A stretch of DNA of 64,000 bases, from contig NZ_WXVV01000015.1 of assembly GCF_013433315.1 (NCBI RefSeq), positions 112,668-176,667 of the forward strand, in the 5' to 3' direction. This DNA comes from Pseudomonas crudilactis (GTDB lineage: Bacteria > Pseudomonadota > Gammaproteobacteria > Pseudomonadales > Pseudomonadaceae). Each line of letters opens with the position of its first letter. Within the stretch, counting starts at the first letter, position 1. The position numbers and the translations under genes were made by a program. The notes beneath the pieces were generated by a model. It was not told where the DNA came from. It did not search any database and saw only the letters and a program-made list of their open reading frames with translations. Shown here one piece after another: positions 1 through 8,979 of the stretch.

Positions 1-378
1 ACCGTTGTCCTGGAAGAACTGCACCGCCACTGGCCAGACTTCGGCCGGCGGATGCTGGGCCACGACCCAACGCGAATCACCGCTCTTCTGCAGCGAGTAA
101 TCGCTGGCATCGGCAACGGCCGACAGCGGCTGAGGACGCGGCACAATGTATTCGCCCTTCTCGGTGTCATCAGCAACGTTACGCGGGATCGGCAACAGCG
201 GATCCAGACGCTTGGAAGTGCTGACTTCCGGCGGCAGTTGCATCGGTGCAGTCTGTTGCGCTTGCAGGTAATCGCTACCACGGTCGCGGAAATAACCTTC
301 CGGCCCCCAGACCCATCCGCAGCCGCTGGTGCTGGAGATAATCAAGGCAAGTGCGGAAAGTCCGGCCATTCGCTTCAT
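1..378 (-). CDS. bamC: BamC lipoprotein (partial, 3' end outside window)
   Basis: Accessory lipoprotein of the BAM complex, which folds beta-barrel proteins into the outer membrane. Only the first 126 codons are present; the gene runs off the left edge. The product starts MKRMAGLSALALIISS and has a lipoprotein signal ending at Cys20 (STSGC), so it should be lipidated and held in the outer membrane. GAGGAAG lies about 8 bases before the ATG. It starts 17 bp after the dapA stop on the same strand, the usual dapA-bamC order in Pseudomonas, and is probably co-transcribed with dapA. Identification rests on the signal, the early WGPEGYFRDR segment and the context. Confidence 0.9.
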   Translation of the reverse strand, partial: MKRMAGLSALALIISSTSGCGWVWGPEGYFRDRGSDYLQAQQTAPMQLPPEVSTSKRLDPLLPIPRNVADDTEKGEYIVPRPQPLSAVADASDYSLQKSGDSRWVVAQHPPAEVWPVAVQFFQDNG

Positions 379-395
379 GCGTTGTACTTCCTCAA

Positions 396-1274
396 TTAAA
401 CCAGGACGCTGCACTGGCGCAGGGCCGTGCGAAGCGTTTCGTGACAAGGTGTGCTCAGCCAGGTCAGTGGCAGGCGGATGCCTTCGTGCATCAGGCCCAT
501 TTCAACCAAAGCCCACTTCACCGGAATCGGGTTGGCTTCGATGAACAGGTCTTTGTGCAGTGGCATCAGTTTTTCGTTGATCGCCCGTGCGGTGTCGGCG
601 TCGCCTTTCAGCGCGGCCTCGCACAGGTCGGCCATTTCGCGCGGCGCGACGTTGGCGGTCACGGAGATGTTGCCTTTACCGCCCAGCAAGATCAGCTCAA
701 CGGCGGTCGGATCATCGCCGGACAGCACGATGAAATCCTTGCTCACACCATCGATGATCGCCTTGGCGCGTTTCAGGTCGCCGGTGGCTTCCTTGATGCC
801 GATGATGTTCGGCACGGTGGACAGGCGAATCACGGTCTCGGCCTGCATGTCACACGATGTGCGGCCAGGAACGTTGTAGAGAATCTGCGGAATGTCGACA
901 GACTCGGCGATGTGTTTGAAATGCTGGTACAGGCCTTCCTGAGTCGGCTTGTTGTAGTACGGAACGACCAGCAGGCAGGCATCGGCGCCGGCTTCTTTGG
1001 CGTTGCGGGTCAGCTCGACGGCTTCGCGGGTCGAGTTGGCGCCAGTGCCGGCGATGACCGGAATACGCCCGGCAACCTGTTTGACCACGGCCTTGATGAC
1101 GGCGATGTGCTCTTCTACATCAAGGGTTGCCGACTCGCCGGTAGTACCGACCGCGACAATGGCATGGGTGCCGTTCTTGAGATGGAAGTCCACGAGTTTG
1201 CTGAGGCTGTCCCAGTCAAGACGCCCTTGTGCATCCATGGGAGTGACCAGTGCCACCATACTGCCCGCAATCAT
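396..1274 (-). CDS. dapA: 4-hydroxy-tetrahydrodipicolinate synthase
   Basis: Condenses pyruvate with aspartate semialdehyde, the first committed step of the diaminopimelate/lysine pathway, in the cytoplasm. The 292-residue product has the family length. Visible motifs are the GTTGES segment, YNVPGRT around the catalytic Tyr, and GIKEATGDL with the Schiff-base Lys. The reading frame is open upstream to 1358, but MIAGSMVALVTPM at 1274 is preceded by AGGAG and matches the usual N-terminus, so the extension is rejected. bamC follows 17 bp downstream. Confidence 0.97.
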   Translation of the reverse strand: MIAGSMVALVTPMDAQGRLDWDSLSKLVDFHLKNGTHAIVAVGTTGESATLDVEEHIAVIKAVVKQVAGRIPVIAGTGANSTREAVELTRNAKEAGADACLLVVPYYNKPTQEGLYQHFKHIAESVDIPQILYNVPGRTSCDMQAETVIRLSTVPNIIGIKEATGDLKRAKAIIDGVSKDFIVLSGDDPTAVELILLGGKGNISVTANVAPREMADLCEAALKGDADTARAINEKLMPLHKDLFIEANPIPVKWALVEMGLMHEGIRLPLTWLSTPCHETLRTALRQCSVLV

Positions 1275-1603
1275 GAAACCGCTCCTGCCGGAAAAAGAGA
1301 GCGGTAATGGTACTGGCGCCAAGATGCTTGCACAAGCGAAGTACTGCGCTGCCGCCATTCCCCTTGGCGCCGCTTTTCGCTACCCTTCAGACTTTGATCG
1401 GTACCGATCAGCTTGTACGTCGGGTTCCAGCCTCCCTTTTCGGCCTCCCAGACCCCGTTCCTGCGTCGCATCGACGCGCTCCCGCTATAGTGGAGCGAGC
1501 CGCGAGCGCTTGCCGGGTCTATCGCAATGGACAGCCAGAACAGGCAGGCCCCGGCCGCCAGCGTCCGTAACCTACCGACCGCTCATCGCTTTAGGAATGC
1601 TGC
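1275..1603. other. Divergent intergenic region dapA / gcvR-like gene
   Basis: This 329-bp gap separates the dapA start (leftward) from the gcvR-like start (rightward), so it should carry promoters for both. A TATAGT hexamer at 1487-1492 is a possible -10 for the rightward gene, but there is no convincing -35 at the right distance. No ORF in the gap has a ribosome site or a recognisable product. Confidence 0.4.
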
Positions 1604-2164
1604 ATGTCCACCCCCACAGTTCGCGAACAATTCCTTGTCATCAGTGCCCTCGGCGCCAACCCCATGGAGCTGACTAACGTCCTGTGCCGCGCCAGCCATG
1701 AAAATCGCTGCGCCGTGGTTACGTCCCGCCTGACCCGCCACGGCGAGTGCAGCGCGCTGATCCTCGAGATCTCTGGCAGCTGGGACGCTCTTGCGCGCCT
1801 GGAAGGCAGCCTGTCGGGTCTTGCCAAGAAGCACGCCTTCACCGTCAACGTCGTGCGTAGTGCGGCACTGGAAAATCGTCCGCAGGCGTTGCCTTACGTG
1901 GCTTACGTCAGTTCGGCTTATCGTCCGGACATCATCAATGAGCTGTGCCAGTTCTTCATGGATCACAACGTCGAACTGGAAAACCTGACCTGCGACACCT
2001 ATCAGGCGCCACAGACCGGCGGCACCATGCTCAACGCCACGTTCACCGTGACGCTGCCAGCCGGCACCCAGATCAGCTGGCTGCGCGATCAGTTCCTCGA
2101 TTTTGCTGACGCGATGAACCTGGATGCCCTGATCGAGCCTTGGCGCCCACAGAACCCAATGTAA
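1604..2164 (+). CDS. GcvR-like ACT-domain regulator
   Basis: A 186-residue protein of the glycine-cleavage-repressor (GcvR) type, built of two ACT domains (about residues 8-90 and 95-175) and no DNA-binding domain. ACT domains bind small ligands, usually amino acids; E. coli GcvR represses indirectly by binding GcvA. It opens MSTPTVREQFLVISALGAN with the start 1604. bcp follows 10 bp downstream and the two are probably one operon. The Pseudomonas protein need not control glycine cleavage, so no gene symbol is given. Family assignment is confident, function inferred. Confidence 0.85.
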   Translation: MSTPTVREQFLVISALGANPMELTNVLCRASHENRCAVVTSRLTRHGECSALILEISGSWDALARLEGSLSGLAKKHAFTVNVVRSAALENRPQALPYVAYVSSAYRPDIINELCQFFMDHNVELENLTCDTYQAPQTGGTMLNATFTVTLPAGTQISWLRDQFLDFADAMNLDALIEPWRPQNPM

Positions 2165-2174
2165 GGAAGCTTTC

Positions 2175-2648
2175 ATGGCCGTTGTCATCGACCAACCTGT
2201 TGCGGATTTCGAAGCACCTGCCACTAGCGGGCAAACCATCAGCCTGTCTGCCTTGAAGGGCAAGCAAGTGGTGATTTACTTCTACCCGAAGGACAGCACC
2301 CCGGGCTGCACCACCGAAGGCCAGGGTTTTCGCGATCAATACACCGCGTTCAAGGCTGCCAACACGGAGATTTTCGGTATCTCACGCGACAGCCTGAAGT
2401 CCCACGAGAACTTCAAGTGCAAGCAGGAGTTTCCGTTCGAGCTGATCAGCGACAAGGACGAGGCCGTTTGCCAGCTGTTCGACGTGATCAAGCTGAAGAA
2501 GCTGTACGGCAAGGAATACCTGGGCGTTGATCGCAGCACGTTCCTGATTGATAAGGACGGAGTGCTGCGTCAGGAATGGCGCGGTGTGAAAGTGCCCGGG
2601 CATGTGGATGCTGTTTTGGCAGCTGCGCAGGACTTGAATAAAGCCTGA
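2175..2648 (+). CDS. bcp: Thioredoxin-dependent peroxiredoxin Bcp
   Basis: Cytoplasmic peroxiredoxin that reduces hydrogen peroxide and organic hydroperoxides. The 157-residue product has the thioredoxin-like fold signature and the peroxidatic Cys45 in DSTPGCTTE. Position 50, the resolving Cys in E. coli BCP, is Gln here, so it may work as a 1-Cys enzyme or use another Cys (NFKCKQ or EAVCQ). It follows the GcvR-like gene by 10 bp, with AAGGAAG before the ATG. Confidence 0.94.
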   Translation: MAVVIDQPVADFEAPATSGQTISLSALKGKQVVIYFYPKDSTPGCTTEGQGFRDQYTAFKAANTEIFGISRDSLKSHENFKCKQEFPFELISDKDEAVCQLFDVIKLKKLYGKEYLGVDRSTFLIDKDGVLRQEWRGVKVPGHVDAVLAAAQDLNKA

Positions 2649-2675
2649 TGGCTTTGCGTCGCCCTCATTGACGCC

Positions 2676-2750
2676 TTCGCGAGCAAGCTCGCTCCCACAT
2701 TGGACTTGTGAACGCCACAGATCCAGTGTGGGAGCGAGCTTGCTCGCGAA
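2676..2750. repeat. REPIN (inverted pair of REP elements)
   Basis: Two 24-base REP copies in opposite orientation, at 2676-2699 and 2727-2750, with core GAGCGAGCTTGCTCGCGA and a short loop. It lies between the convergent ends of bcp and the perM-like gene. REPINs are non-autonomous elements moved by RAYT transposases; no RAYT gene is in the window. The hairpin may also end transcription from both sides. Confidence 0.9.
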
Positions 2751-2786
2751 TGGGCCCTGACTTCACCGAATAATCTGGATCAACCA

Positions 2787-3857
2787 CTAGAGCAGCGGCG
2801 CCACCACCGGCTCCTTGCGCGGCCACGCATCCAGCACTGCCTTGAACAGGGTCGCCAGCGGGATCGCAAAGAACACGCCCCAAAATCCCCACAACCCGCC
2901 AAACAACAGCACCGCACAGATGATTGCCACCGGGTGCAAATTGACCGCCTCCGAGAACAACAGCGGCACCAGCACATTGCCATCCAGTGTCTGGATGATC
3001 CCGTAGACCGCCATCAGATAGATGAACTGATCACTCCAGCCCCACTGAAACAGCGCGATCAACAGCACCGGCACGGTCACCACCACCGCGCCAACGTACG
3101 GCACCACCACCGACACACCGACCAGCAACGCCAGCAGCGCCGCATAATTCAATCCGAGCGCCACAAATGCGATGTAGGTCACGCCACCACAAATCACGAT
3201 CTCGATGACCTTGCCGCGAATGTAGTTGGCAATCTGCCGGTTCATTTCCTGCGCAACCCGGGTGATCAACGCACGCTCACGCGGCAAGTAGCCACGCACC
3301 CATTCGCCGATCATGACCCGGTCCTTGAGGAAGAAAAACACCAGAATCGGCACCAGCACCAGATAGATCATGATGTTCACCAGCAGCGGCAGACTCGACA
3401 GCGAGAACGTCAGCGCCCACTGGCCGAACTTGCCGATCTCGCCACGCGCCGCCTCGATCGCCTGCAACACCTGCTCATCGGACACCAGATGCGGATAACG
3501 TTCCGGCAGCAACAGCAGCAGCGATTGCCACTTGGCGAGCATGCCCGGCAGTTCATTGAACAGGGTGATCAACTGATGCCAGAGCAACGGCAGCACCACG
3601 ACGATAAACAGCATCAACACGCCCATGAACAGTGCAAACACCAGCCCCACCGCCACACCACCCGGCACGCGCAGGCGTTCCAGCGTGACCACCAGCCCCT
3701 GCATCAGATACGCCAGCACCATCCCCGCCAGCACCGGCGCGAGCATACCGCCGAGGGTGAGAACCGCGGTGAAGGCGAGAAACAGCAGCACCGCCAGCAC
3801 TACAGCTTCTTCATCGGAGAAGTAGCGCTGAATCCAGTCGCGTAACACTTTGAACAT
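2787..3857 (-). CDS. AI-2E/PerM-family membrane permease
   Basis: A 356-residue inner-membrane protein of the AI-2E transporter (PerM/TqsA) family. Several strongly hydrophobic segments are seen, including AVVLAVLLFLAFTAVLTL near the N-terminus and a long C-terminal helical hairpin region. The substrate cannot be told from sequence; family members export autoinducer-2 or move other solutes and ions. The frame opens one codon earlier with TTG, but the ATG at 3857 has TAAGGA six bases upstream. The tusA-like gene lies 32 bp upstream on the same strand. Confidence 0.88.
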   Translation of the reverse strand: MFKVLRDWIQRYFSDEEAVVLAVLLFLAFTAVLTLGGMLAPVLAGMVLAYLMQGLVVTLERLRVPGGVAVGLVFALFMGVLMLFIVVVLPLLWHQLITLFNELPGMLAKWQSLLLLLPERYPHLVSDEQVLQAIEAARGEIGKFGQWALTFSLSSLPLLVNIMIYLVLVPILVFFFLKDRVMIGEWVRGYLPRERALITRVAQEMNRQIANYIRGKVIEIVICGGVTYIAFVALGLNYAALLALLVGVSVVVPYVGAVVVTVPVLLIALFQWGWSDQFIYLMAVYGIIQTLDGNVLVPLLFSEAVNLHPVAIICAVLLFGGLWGFWGVFFAIPLATLFKAVLDAWPRKEPVVAPLL

Positions 3858-3889
3858 CAATAATCCTTAGGTCTTTTACGCTGTCGGTT

Positions 3890-4129
3890 TCAGGCCTTTT
3901 TCAACCAGTAACGGTAAACGCCTGCTTCGTCTTCTTCGCGCAGCAGGGTATGACCGGCCAACCTGGCAAAGGTGCGAAAGTCGCGCTGCGAGCCCGCGTC
4001 GGTAGCGATCACCTTGAGAACGGCGCCACTCTCGAGCTTGTTGAGTTCCATTTTTGCCTTGAGCAACGGCAACGGACAATTCAGGCCACTGGCGTCCAGT
4101 TCCGCGTCATGGGCTACAGCGTCAGTCAT
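3890..4129 (-). CDS. TusA-family sulfur carrier protein
   Basis: A 79-residue cytoplasmic protein of the TusA/SirA/YedF family. It has the family CPxP signature as CPLP with the reactive Cys18 (LNCPLPLLKAK). TusA relays persulfide sulfur for tRNA thiolation and cofactor synthesis; whether this copy is the tRNA-thiolation TusA or a paralogue is not decided by sequence alone. It is divergent from the M48 protease gene, with a gap of about 100 bp, and is followed by the permease gene. Confidence 0.88.
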   Translation of the reverse strand: MTDAVAHDAELDASGLNCPLPLLKAKMELNKLESGAVLKVIATDAGSQRDFRTFARLAGHTLLREEDEAGVYRYWLKKA

Positions 4130-4227
4130 TGCGTCACTCCGGTTCGGGTCGTCGAGCTGCCTAGAATATCTGGTCGCGGCTCCGGTGTCCGGCTACAGTA
4201 AGGTCTTTGTCTTCTAAGGCTTTGTGC

Positions 4228-5661
4228 ATGACTTTTCTGCGCCCTACCCTGCTGACGCTCGCTTGCCTGCTCGCCTCACCAGGCTTTGCCGACGATCTGC
4301 CGTCACTCGGCGACGCCAGTTCTGCCATTGTCTCGCCGCAACAGGAATATCAGCTCGGCCGCGCCTGGCTGGCGATGTTGCGTAGCCAGGTTTCACAGCT
4401 CAACGATCCGCAGCTCAAGGACTACGTCGAATCCAGCGTGTACAAGCTGGTGGAGACCAGCCAGGTCACTGACCGGCGCCTTGAATTCATTCTGATCAAC
4501 AGCCCGCAGCTCAACGCCTTCGCGGCGCCAGGTGGCGTGGTCGGGGTCAACGGCGGTCTGTTTCTCAATGCGCAGACCGAAGGTGAATACGCTTCGGTAC
4601 TCGCGCACGAATTGGCGCATTTGTCGCAACGCCACTTCGCTCGCGGTGTAGAGGCTTCGCAGCGGATGCAGGTGCCGATGATGGCGGCTTTGTTGGCCGG
4701 GATCGTTATTGCCGCGGCCGGCGGCGGCGACGCCGGGATCGCGACCATCGCCGGTACCCAGGCGGCGGCGATTCAGTCGCAACGGACCTTCTCCCGGCAA
4801 AATGAGCAGGAAGCCGACCGCATTGGCATCCTCAATCTGGAAAAGGCCGGGTACGACCCACGCTCAATGCCGACCATGTTCGAACGTCTGATGCGTCAGT
4901 ATCGTTTCGACGCCAAGCCCCCGGAATTCCTGCTGACTCACCCGGTCACCGAATCGCGTATTGCCGACACCCGCAACCGTGCCGAGCAGGCCAAACCTGG
5001 CGGTATCGAAGACTCCAAGCGCTATCAGTTGATCCGCGCACGCGTGCAACTGATTTACGAAGAAACTCCCGGCCTGGGCGCCAAGCGCTTCCGTGCGCAA
5101 CTGGATGAAAATCCGAAAAACGACGTGGCGCGCTACGGTCTGGCGATTGCGCAGATCAAGGGCGGCCAATTGAATGAGGCGCGTGAGAACCTCAAGCAAT
5201 TGTTGGCGACGTCGCCGAACGAAATCATCTACAACCTTGCCCAGGTCGATCTGGACATCACCAATAATCGTTTGCCGGATGCACAGTCCCGTGTGGACCG
5301 GTTGCTTACACAGTATCCGGGCAACTATCCGCTGAATCAGGTTCGAGTGGATCTGCTGCTGAAACAGAATCGCGCGCCGGATGCCGAGAAGGCGCTGGAA
5401 GCGTTACTCAAATCCCGCCCGGATGATCCGGATGTCTGGTATCAGGTTGCCGAAACCCGTGGCTTGTCGGGGAACATCATTGGCCTGCACCAGGCGCGGG
5501 CCGAGTATTTCGCGCTGGTTGGCGATTATCGCCAGGCGATCCAGCAACTCGATTTTGCCAAGCGCAAGGCGGGCAGCAACTTCCCGCTGTCTTCACGCAT
5601 CGATGCCCGCCAGCGTGAGCTGATGGAACAGGAGCGGATGGTCAAGGACATGATGGGCTAA
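4228..5661 (+). CDS. M48 metalloprotease with TPR domain (BepA/YfgC type)
   Basis: Periplasmic zinc protease and chaperone of the BepA/YfgC type, which in E. coli checks LptD and other outer-membrane proteins. The 477-residue product has a signal peptide (cleaved near ASPGFAD), the zinc-binding HELAH at residues 127-131, a downstream NEQEADRIG carrying the third ligand, and tetratricopeptide-like helices in the C-terminal half. The frame is open from 4207 through a TTG, but ATG 4228 begins a proper signal peptide and has TAAGG upstream. It is transcribed towards mucD and ends at a shared terminator. Confidence 0.9.
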   Translation: MTFLRPTLLTLACLLASPGFADDLPSLGDASSAIVSPQQEYQLGRAWLAMLRSQVSQLNDPQLKDYVESSVYKLVETSQVTDRRLEFILINSPQLNAFAAPGGVVGVNGGLFLNAQTEGEYASVLAHELAHLSQRHFARGVEASQRMQVPMMAALLAGIVIAAAGGGDAGIATIAGTQAAAIQSQRTFSRQNEQEADRIGILNLEKAGYDPRSMPTMFERLMRQYRFDAKPPEFLLTHPVTESRIADTRNRAEQAKPGGIEDSKRYQLIRARVQLIYEETPGLGAKRFRAQLDENPKNDVARYGLAIAQIKGGQLNEARENLKQLLATSPNEIIYNLAQVDLDITNNRLPDAQSRVDRLLTQYPGNYPLNQVRVDLLLKQNRAPDAEKALEALLKSRPDDPDVWYQVAETRGLSGNIIGLHQARAEYFALVGDYRQAIQQLDFAKRKAGSNFPLSSRIDARQRELMEQERMVKDMMG

Positions 5662-5697
5662 GCCTCCTGCCGTCCAGACAAAAGCTTCAGGCATAAA

Positions 5698-5729
5698 AAA
5701 ACCGCCTCTTTCGAGGCGGTTTCTTTTTT
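5698..5729. terminator. Bidirectional rho-independent terminator
   Basis: A perfect stem AAACCGCCTC / GAGGCGGTTT with a short TTTC loop is flanked by A-runs on the left and T-runs on the right. It can terminate the M48 protease gene rightward and mucD leftward. Confidence 0.93.
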
Positions 5730-5743
5730 ACCTTAGCGCTGGA

Positions 5744-7177
5744 TTATTCAGCGAGCTTGAAGGTGATGAAGCTGGCACGACCTTGACGCAGTACGCGCAT
5801 CGACACCGAACGATTCTTCGGCAGCGCTTTGGCGATCTCGCCGAACTCCTTGCTGGAACCGATGGCCTGGTTGTTCAGGTGCGTGATCACGTCACCTGGC
5901 TGCAGACCGATCAACGCCGCAGGACCGTCCTGCACTTCCTTGATCACCACACCACCTTTGAGGTCGTAGGTTTTCTTCTGCTCGGCAGTCAGTTCGCCTA
6001 CCGAAACACCGAGGCGATTGCTGGTGCTTTCAGTACCGGACTTCGGCAGTGCATCCAGCTCTTTGTCTTCGTCCGGGATGGCGCCGACGGTCAGCTCGAC
6101 GTTCTTGCGCTTGCCTTCACGAATCACTTCCAGATTGGCTTTGGCGCCAGCTTTCAGTGCGCCGACCAGATGTGGCAGGTCAGCAGACATGACGATCGGC
6201 TGGCCGTTCATGCTCAGGATCACGTCACCAACTTGCAGGCCACCCTTCGCTGCCGGGCCGTCATCCTGAATCTGCGCAACCAGCGCGCCGGCCGGTTTAT
6301 CCAGACCGAACGACTCGGCGAGATCCTTGTTCACTTCCTGGATGACTACGCCCAGCCAGCCACGACTGACCTTGCCACCGCTCTTCAACTGATTGGAAAC
6401 GTCCATCGCCACATCGATCGGGATCGCGAACGACACGCCCATGAAGCCGCCGGAACGGGTGTAGATCTGTGAATTGATACCGACCACTTCGCCGTTCAGA
6501 TTAAACAGCGGGCCACCGGAGTTACCCGGGTTGATCGGCACGTCAGTCTGGATGAACGGCACGTAGTTTTCGTTTGGCAGACTGCGGCCGACAGCACTGA
6601 CGATGCCCTGAGTCACAGTATGGTCAAAACCGAATGGCGAACCGATTGCCACGACCCACTGACCGGCTTTCAGGTCCTGGGATTTGCCGAGTTTGAGCAC
6701 CGGCAGATCTTTGCCTTCAATTTTCAGCAAAGCCACGTCGGAGCGCGGGTCGGTGCCGATCAGTTTGGCTTTCATTTCGCTGCGGTCGGCGAGGCGGACG
6801 AGGATTTCGTCGGCATCGGCAATCACATGATTGTTGGTGAGGATGTAACCGTCCGGAGAAATGATGAAGCCCGAACCCAGCGACTGCGCTTCACGCTGCC
6901 GACCACCACCGCCCGGCGAGCGCTGCTGAGGCGGCATGCCACGTTCGAAGAACTCGCGCAGCATCGGCGGCAGGCCTTCCAGGTCAGGCATCTGCTGGTT
7001 CACTTTGCGATCCGGCAGTTTCTGCGTGGTACTGATGTTCACCACGGCTGGCGAAGCTTGTTCGACCAATTGGGTGAAGTCAGGCAGATCGGCCGCTTGC
7101 GCAGCAGGCACCGCCTGACCGAGCAACAGCACAGTGGCGAAAATGGAGAGATAAGATTTCAAACTTGGTATCGACAT
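5744..7177 (-). CDS. mucD: Periplasmic serine protease MucD (DegP/HtrA family)
   Basis: HtrA-type protease-chaperone that removes misfolded periplasmic proteins and thereby limits AlgU activation. The 477-residue product has a signal peptide (cleaved near VPAAQAAD), a trypsin-like domain with triad His117 (NNHVIA), Asp147 (DPRSDVALL) and Ser220 (NPGNSGGP), and two PDZ domains in the C-terminal half. The frame extends upstream to 7267, but ATG 7177 has GGGAG and starts the signal peptide. The gene lies 210 bp after mucB, too little for mucC, which sits here in P. aeruginosa. Confidence 0.97.
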   Translation of the reverse strand: MSIPSLKSYLSIFATVLLLGQAVPAAQAADLPDFTQLVEQASPAVVNISTTQKLPDRKVNQQMPDLEGLPPMLREFFERGMPPQQRSPGGGGRQREAQSLGSGFIISPDGYILTNNHVIADADEILVRLADRSEMKAKLIGTDPRSDVALLKIEGKDLPVLKLGKSQDLKAGQWVVAIGSPFGFDHTVTQGIVSAVGRSLPNENYVPFIQTDVPINPGNSGGPLFNLNGEVVGINSQIYTRSGGFMGVSFAIPIDVAMDVSNQLKSGGKVSRGWLGVVIQEVNKDLAESFGLDKPAGALVAQIQDDGPAAKGGLQVGDVILSMNGQPIVMSADLPHLVGALKAGAKANLEVIREGKRKNVELTVGAIPDEDKELDALPKSGTESTSNRLGVSVGELTAEQKKTYDLKGGVVIKEVQDGPAALIGLQPGDVITHLNNQAIGSSKEFGEIAKALPKNRSVSMRVLRQGRASFITFKLAE

Positions 7178-7293
7178 ACAGCTCCCGTTACGACGAGCAG
7201 GGTTAAGCGATATGGAGCAAGGAACACCGTAAACCACCGACCGGCATTTTTGTTCCGGCAACAACAAACAAGGCCAGAGCCGTGAGGCTCTGA

Positions 7294-7322
7294 CCTATAA
7301 AAAATTTTCGGGGTATTTGCAA
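7294..7322 (-). promoter_or_regulatory. Candidate sigma-70 promoter for mucD
   Basis: On the minus strand TTGCAA (7322-7317), a 17-base spacer and TATAGG (7299-7294) lie in the mucB-mucD gap, about 117 bases before the mucD ATG. A hairpin CAGAGCC/GGCTCTG follows at 7275-7291 in the leader. This could let mucD be made independently of AlgU. Seen by eye only. Confidence 0.5.
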
Positions 7323-7387
7323 ATGAAAATGCTCAGCAAACATTTCATCTACGTCTCGACGAAGAAGTGGTAATGACTGAAATCAGC

Positions 7388-8353
7388 TCACTGCTTGCTG
7401 GTTGCAGCGCCATCGGTATTACGCATCGACAGAGCAATTCGTTCGGCGGTGCCAATCGGAATCTCGCCAACCACCGTGACCATCATTTCGCCGTCGGGGG
7501 TAGTCAGGCGACGAGAAACGGCAACGGTCGGGCCAAGTTGAGTCCGCGTATCGGTCACTGTTGCACCGTTCAACGGCTCGAGGAACACCGAGAAACGCGC
7601 CAGACCATCGTCATACAGCAAGCTGTTGACCTGAGTCTTGGTTTCCGGATCTTTGTGCGAGGTGCTGCTGGTCAATTCAAAACCCGGCGGCAGCCATTCA
7701 GAATGCCAGACCTGAGCGGTCTTGACGGCCGAAGCCTTGTCGCTGTCGAGCGTAATCGCTTTACAGTCGGCATCGGCCTGCAAATCTTTGTCCGACGGGA
7801 CTTCGTCAGTATCGAGACTGGTGAACTGGAAGCGTTCGAGCAACTGCCCCTTGTCGTTCAACAGTAATGACTTCAAAGGCAAGCCCGTTTTCTTGTCCAG
7901 GTGCAGCTCAAAACCGTAGCGATGCTGGTCGCGAGGCGTCAGCGATACAATCACCGCGTCTCGCCCAGCCACGCGCGATTTGCCAATGACGGCAAGGTCA
8001 TACCAGTTTTTCAGCTTTTGCGGATCGAGAGGACGAGCGGCTGAGTTGGGAGAATCCCCCAGCCCGGCAATCAGGGTGCCGCTGACGCATTGAGTGTGTC
8101 CATCAATGCGCACGACTTCCTGCGCAGAGCCGTCGAGCTGGAGTAAACGCTCGCGGACCTGGCCATTCTGGACGCGATGCCAGATGTTATGGGTAGAAAA
8201 GCTACCGTTACGCTCGTAAACGAATGTGCCGTGAAAGCTTTGCTGCTGCTCGGCCTGGCCCAGACGGGTCAACCAGTCCTGGGCCTCATCAGCGTGGGCT
8301 GGAACAATGAACCAGCCGCTTAGCAGAAGCGAAAGTAGAGGTATGGCGCGCAT
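7388..8353 (-). CDS. mucB: MucB/RseB periplasmic sensor of AlgU pathway
   Basis: Periplasmic protein that binds the periplasmic part of MucA and protects it from regulated proteolysis; lipids and misfolded porins relieve it. The 321-residue product has a signal peptide (MRAIPLLSLLLSGWFIVPAHA) and the MucB/RseB two-domain layout, with WLTRLGQAEQQQSFHGTFVY at the start of the mature protein. It follows mucA by 8 bp in the algU operon, so co-translation is likely. Confidence 0.95.
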   Translation of the reverse strand: MRAIPLLSLLLSGWFIVPAHADEAQDWLTRLGQAEQQQSFHGTFVYERNGSFSTHNIWHRVQNGQVRERLLQLDGSAQEVVRIDGHTQCVSGTLIAGLGDSPNSAARPLDPQKLKNWYDLAVIGKSRVAGRDAVIVSLTPRDQHRYGFELHLDKKTGLPLKSLLLNDKGQLLERFQFTSLDTDEVPSDKDLQADADCKAITLDSDKASAVKTAQVWHSEWLPPGFELTSSTSHKDPETKTQVNSLLYDDGLARFSVFLEPLNGATVTDTRTQLGPTVAVSRRLTTPDGEMMVTVVGEIPIGTAERIALSMRNTDGAATSKQ

Positions 8354-8361
8354 GATCCTCC

Positions 8362-8949
8362 TTAACGGTTTTCCAAACTTGCAGCACGTGCGTAAGGCAA
8401 CGCGCTTTCAGTACCTTTCAGTGCAGCCTGTTGAGCATGCTGGCGCAAGTAACCTGGCAGACGCTGATCGTGCCAGCCTGGCTGACCTTGCAGTACGCCG
8501 TTAGCCATCGGGCCAGTGGCTTCCGAACTCTCGCTATAGCCTGCCAGAACAGCCGGACCTTTGACCTGTGGGGTCGCCAGGGTTGGCTGATTGGATTGCT
8601 GAGCCAGTTCGACGCCAGCGATTTCGTCCTGGTTGTACAGGCGAACACCAGCCAGAACGGCAACAGTCACCGAGGCCGCAACAGCCAGGCGACCGAGGTT
8701 GCGCCATGGGCTGCGAGATACTTTGGCCGGAGCCGTTTCGTCTTCCAGTGCAGCAGATACTGCCGCAGCGATATCCAGACGCGGAAGCAGCAGATCCTTG
8801 TGCATGGCTGCCCGAGCGATCTGGTAACGAGCCCAGGTCTCACGGGTTTCTACGTCGTCCAGTGCATTGAGCACTCGACGCAATTCCAGTTCGTCCGCTT
8901 CGTTATCCATCACTGCGGACAGCGATTCCTGCAGGGCTTCACGACTCAT
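8362..8949 (-). CDS. mucA: Anti-sigma factor MucA
   Basis: Inner-membrane anti-sigma factor that holds AlgU at the membrane. The 195-residue product opens MSREALQESLSAVMDNEAD, the AlgU-binding N-terminal domain, has one membrane segment at about residues 86-105 (LAVAASVTVAVLAGVRLY) and a periplasmic C-terminal part that MucB binds. It is full length, with no frameshift of the mucoid (mucA22-like) kind. It starts 30 bp after algU and is followed closely by mucB. Confidence 0.96.
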   Translation of the reverse strand: MSREALQESLSAVMDNEADELELRRVLNALDDVETRETWARYQIARAAMHKDLLLPRLDIAAAVSAALEDETAPAKVSRSPWRNLGRLAVAASVTVAVLAGVRLYNQDEIAGVELAQQSNQPTLATPQVKGPAVLAGYSESSEATGPMANGVLQGQPGWHDQRLPGYLRQHAQQAALKGTESALPYARAASLENR

Positions 8950-8979
8950 GGCGTTCCTCTCTTGGCTGTCGCCGCTGTC

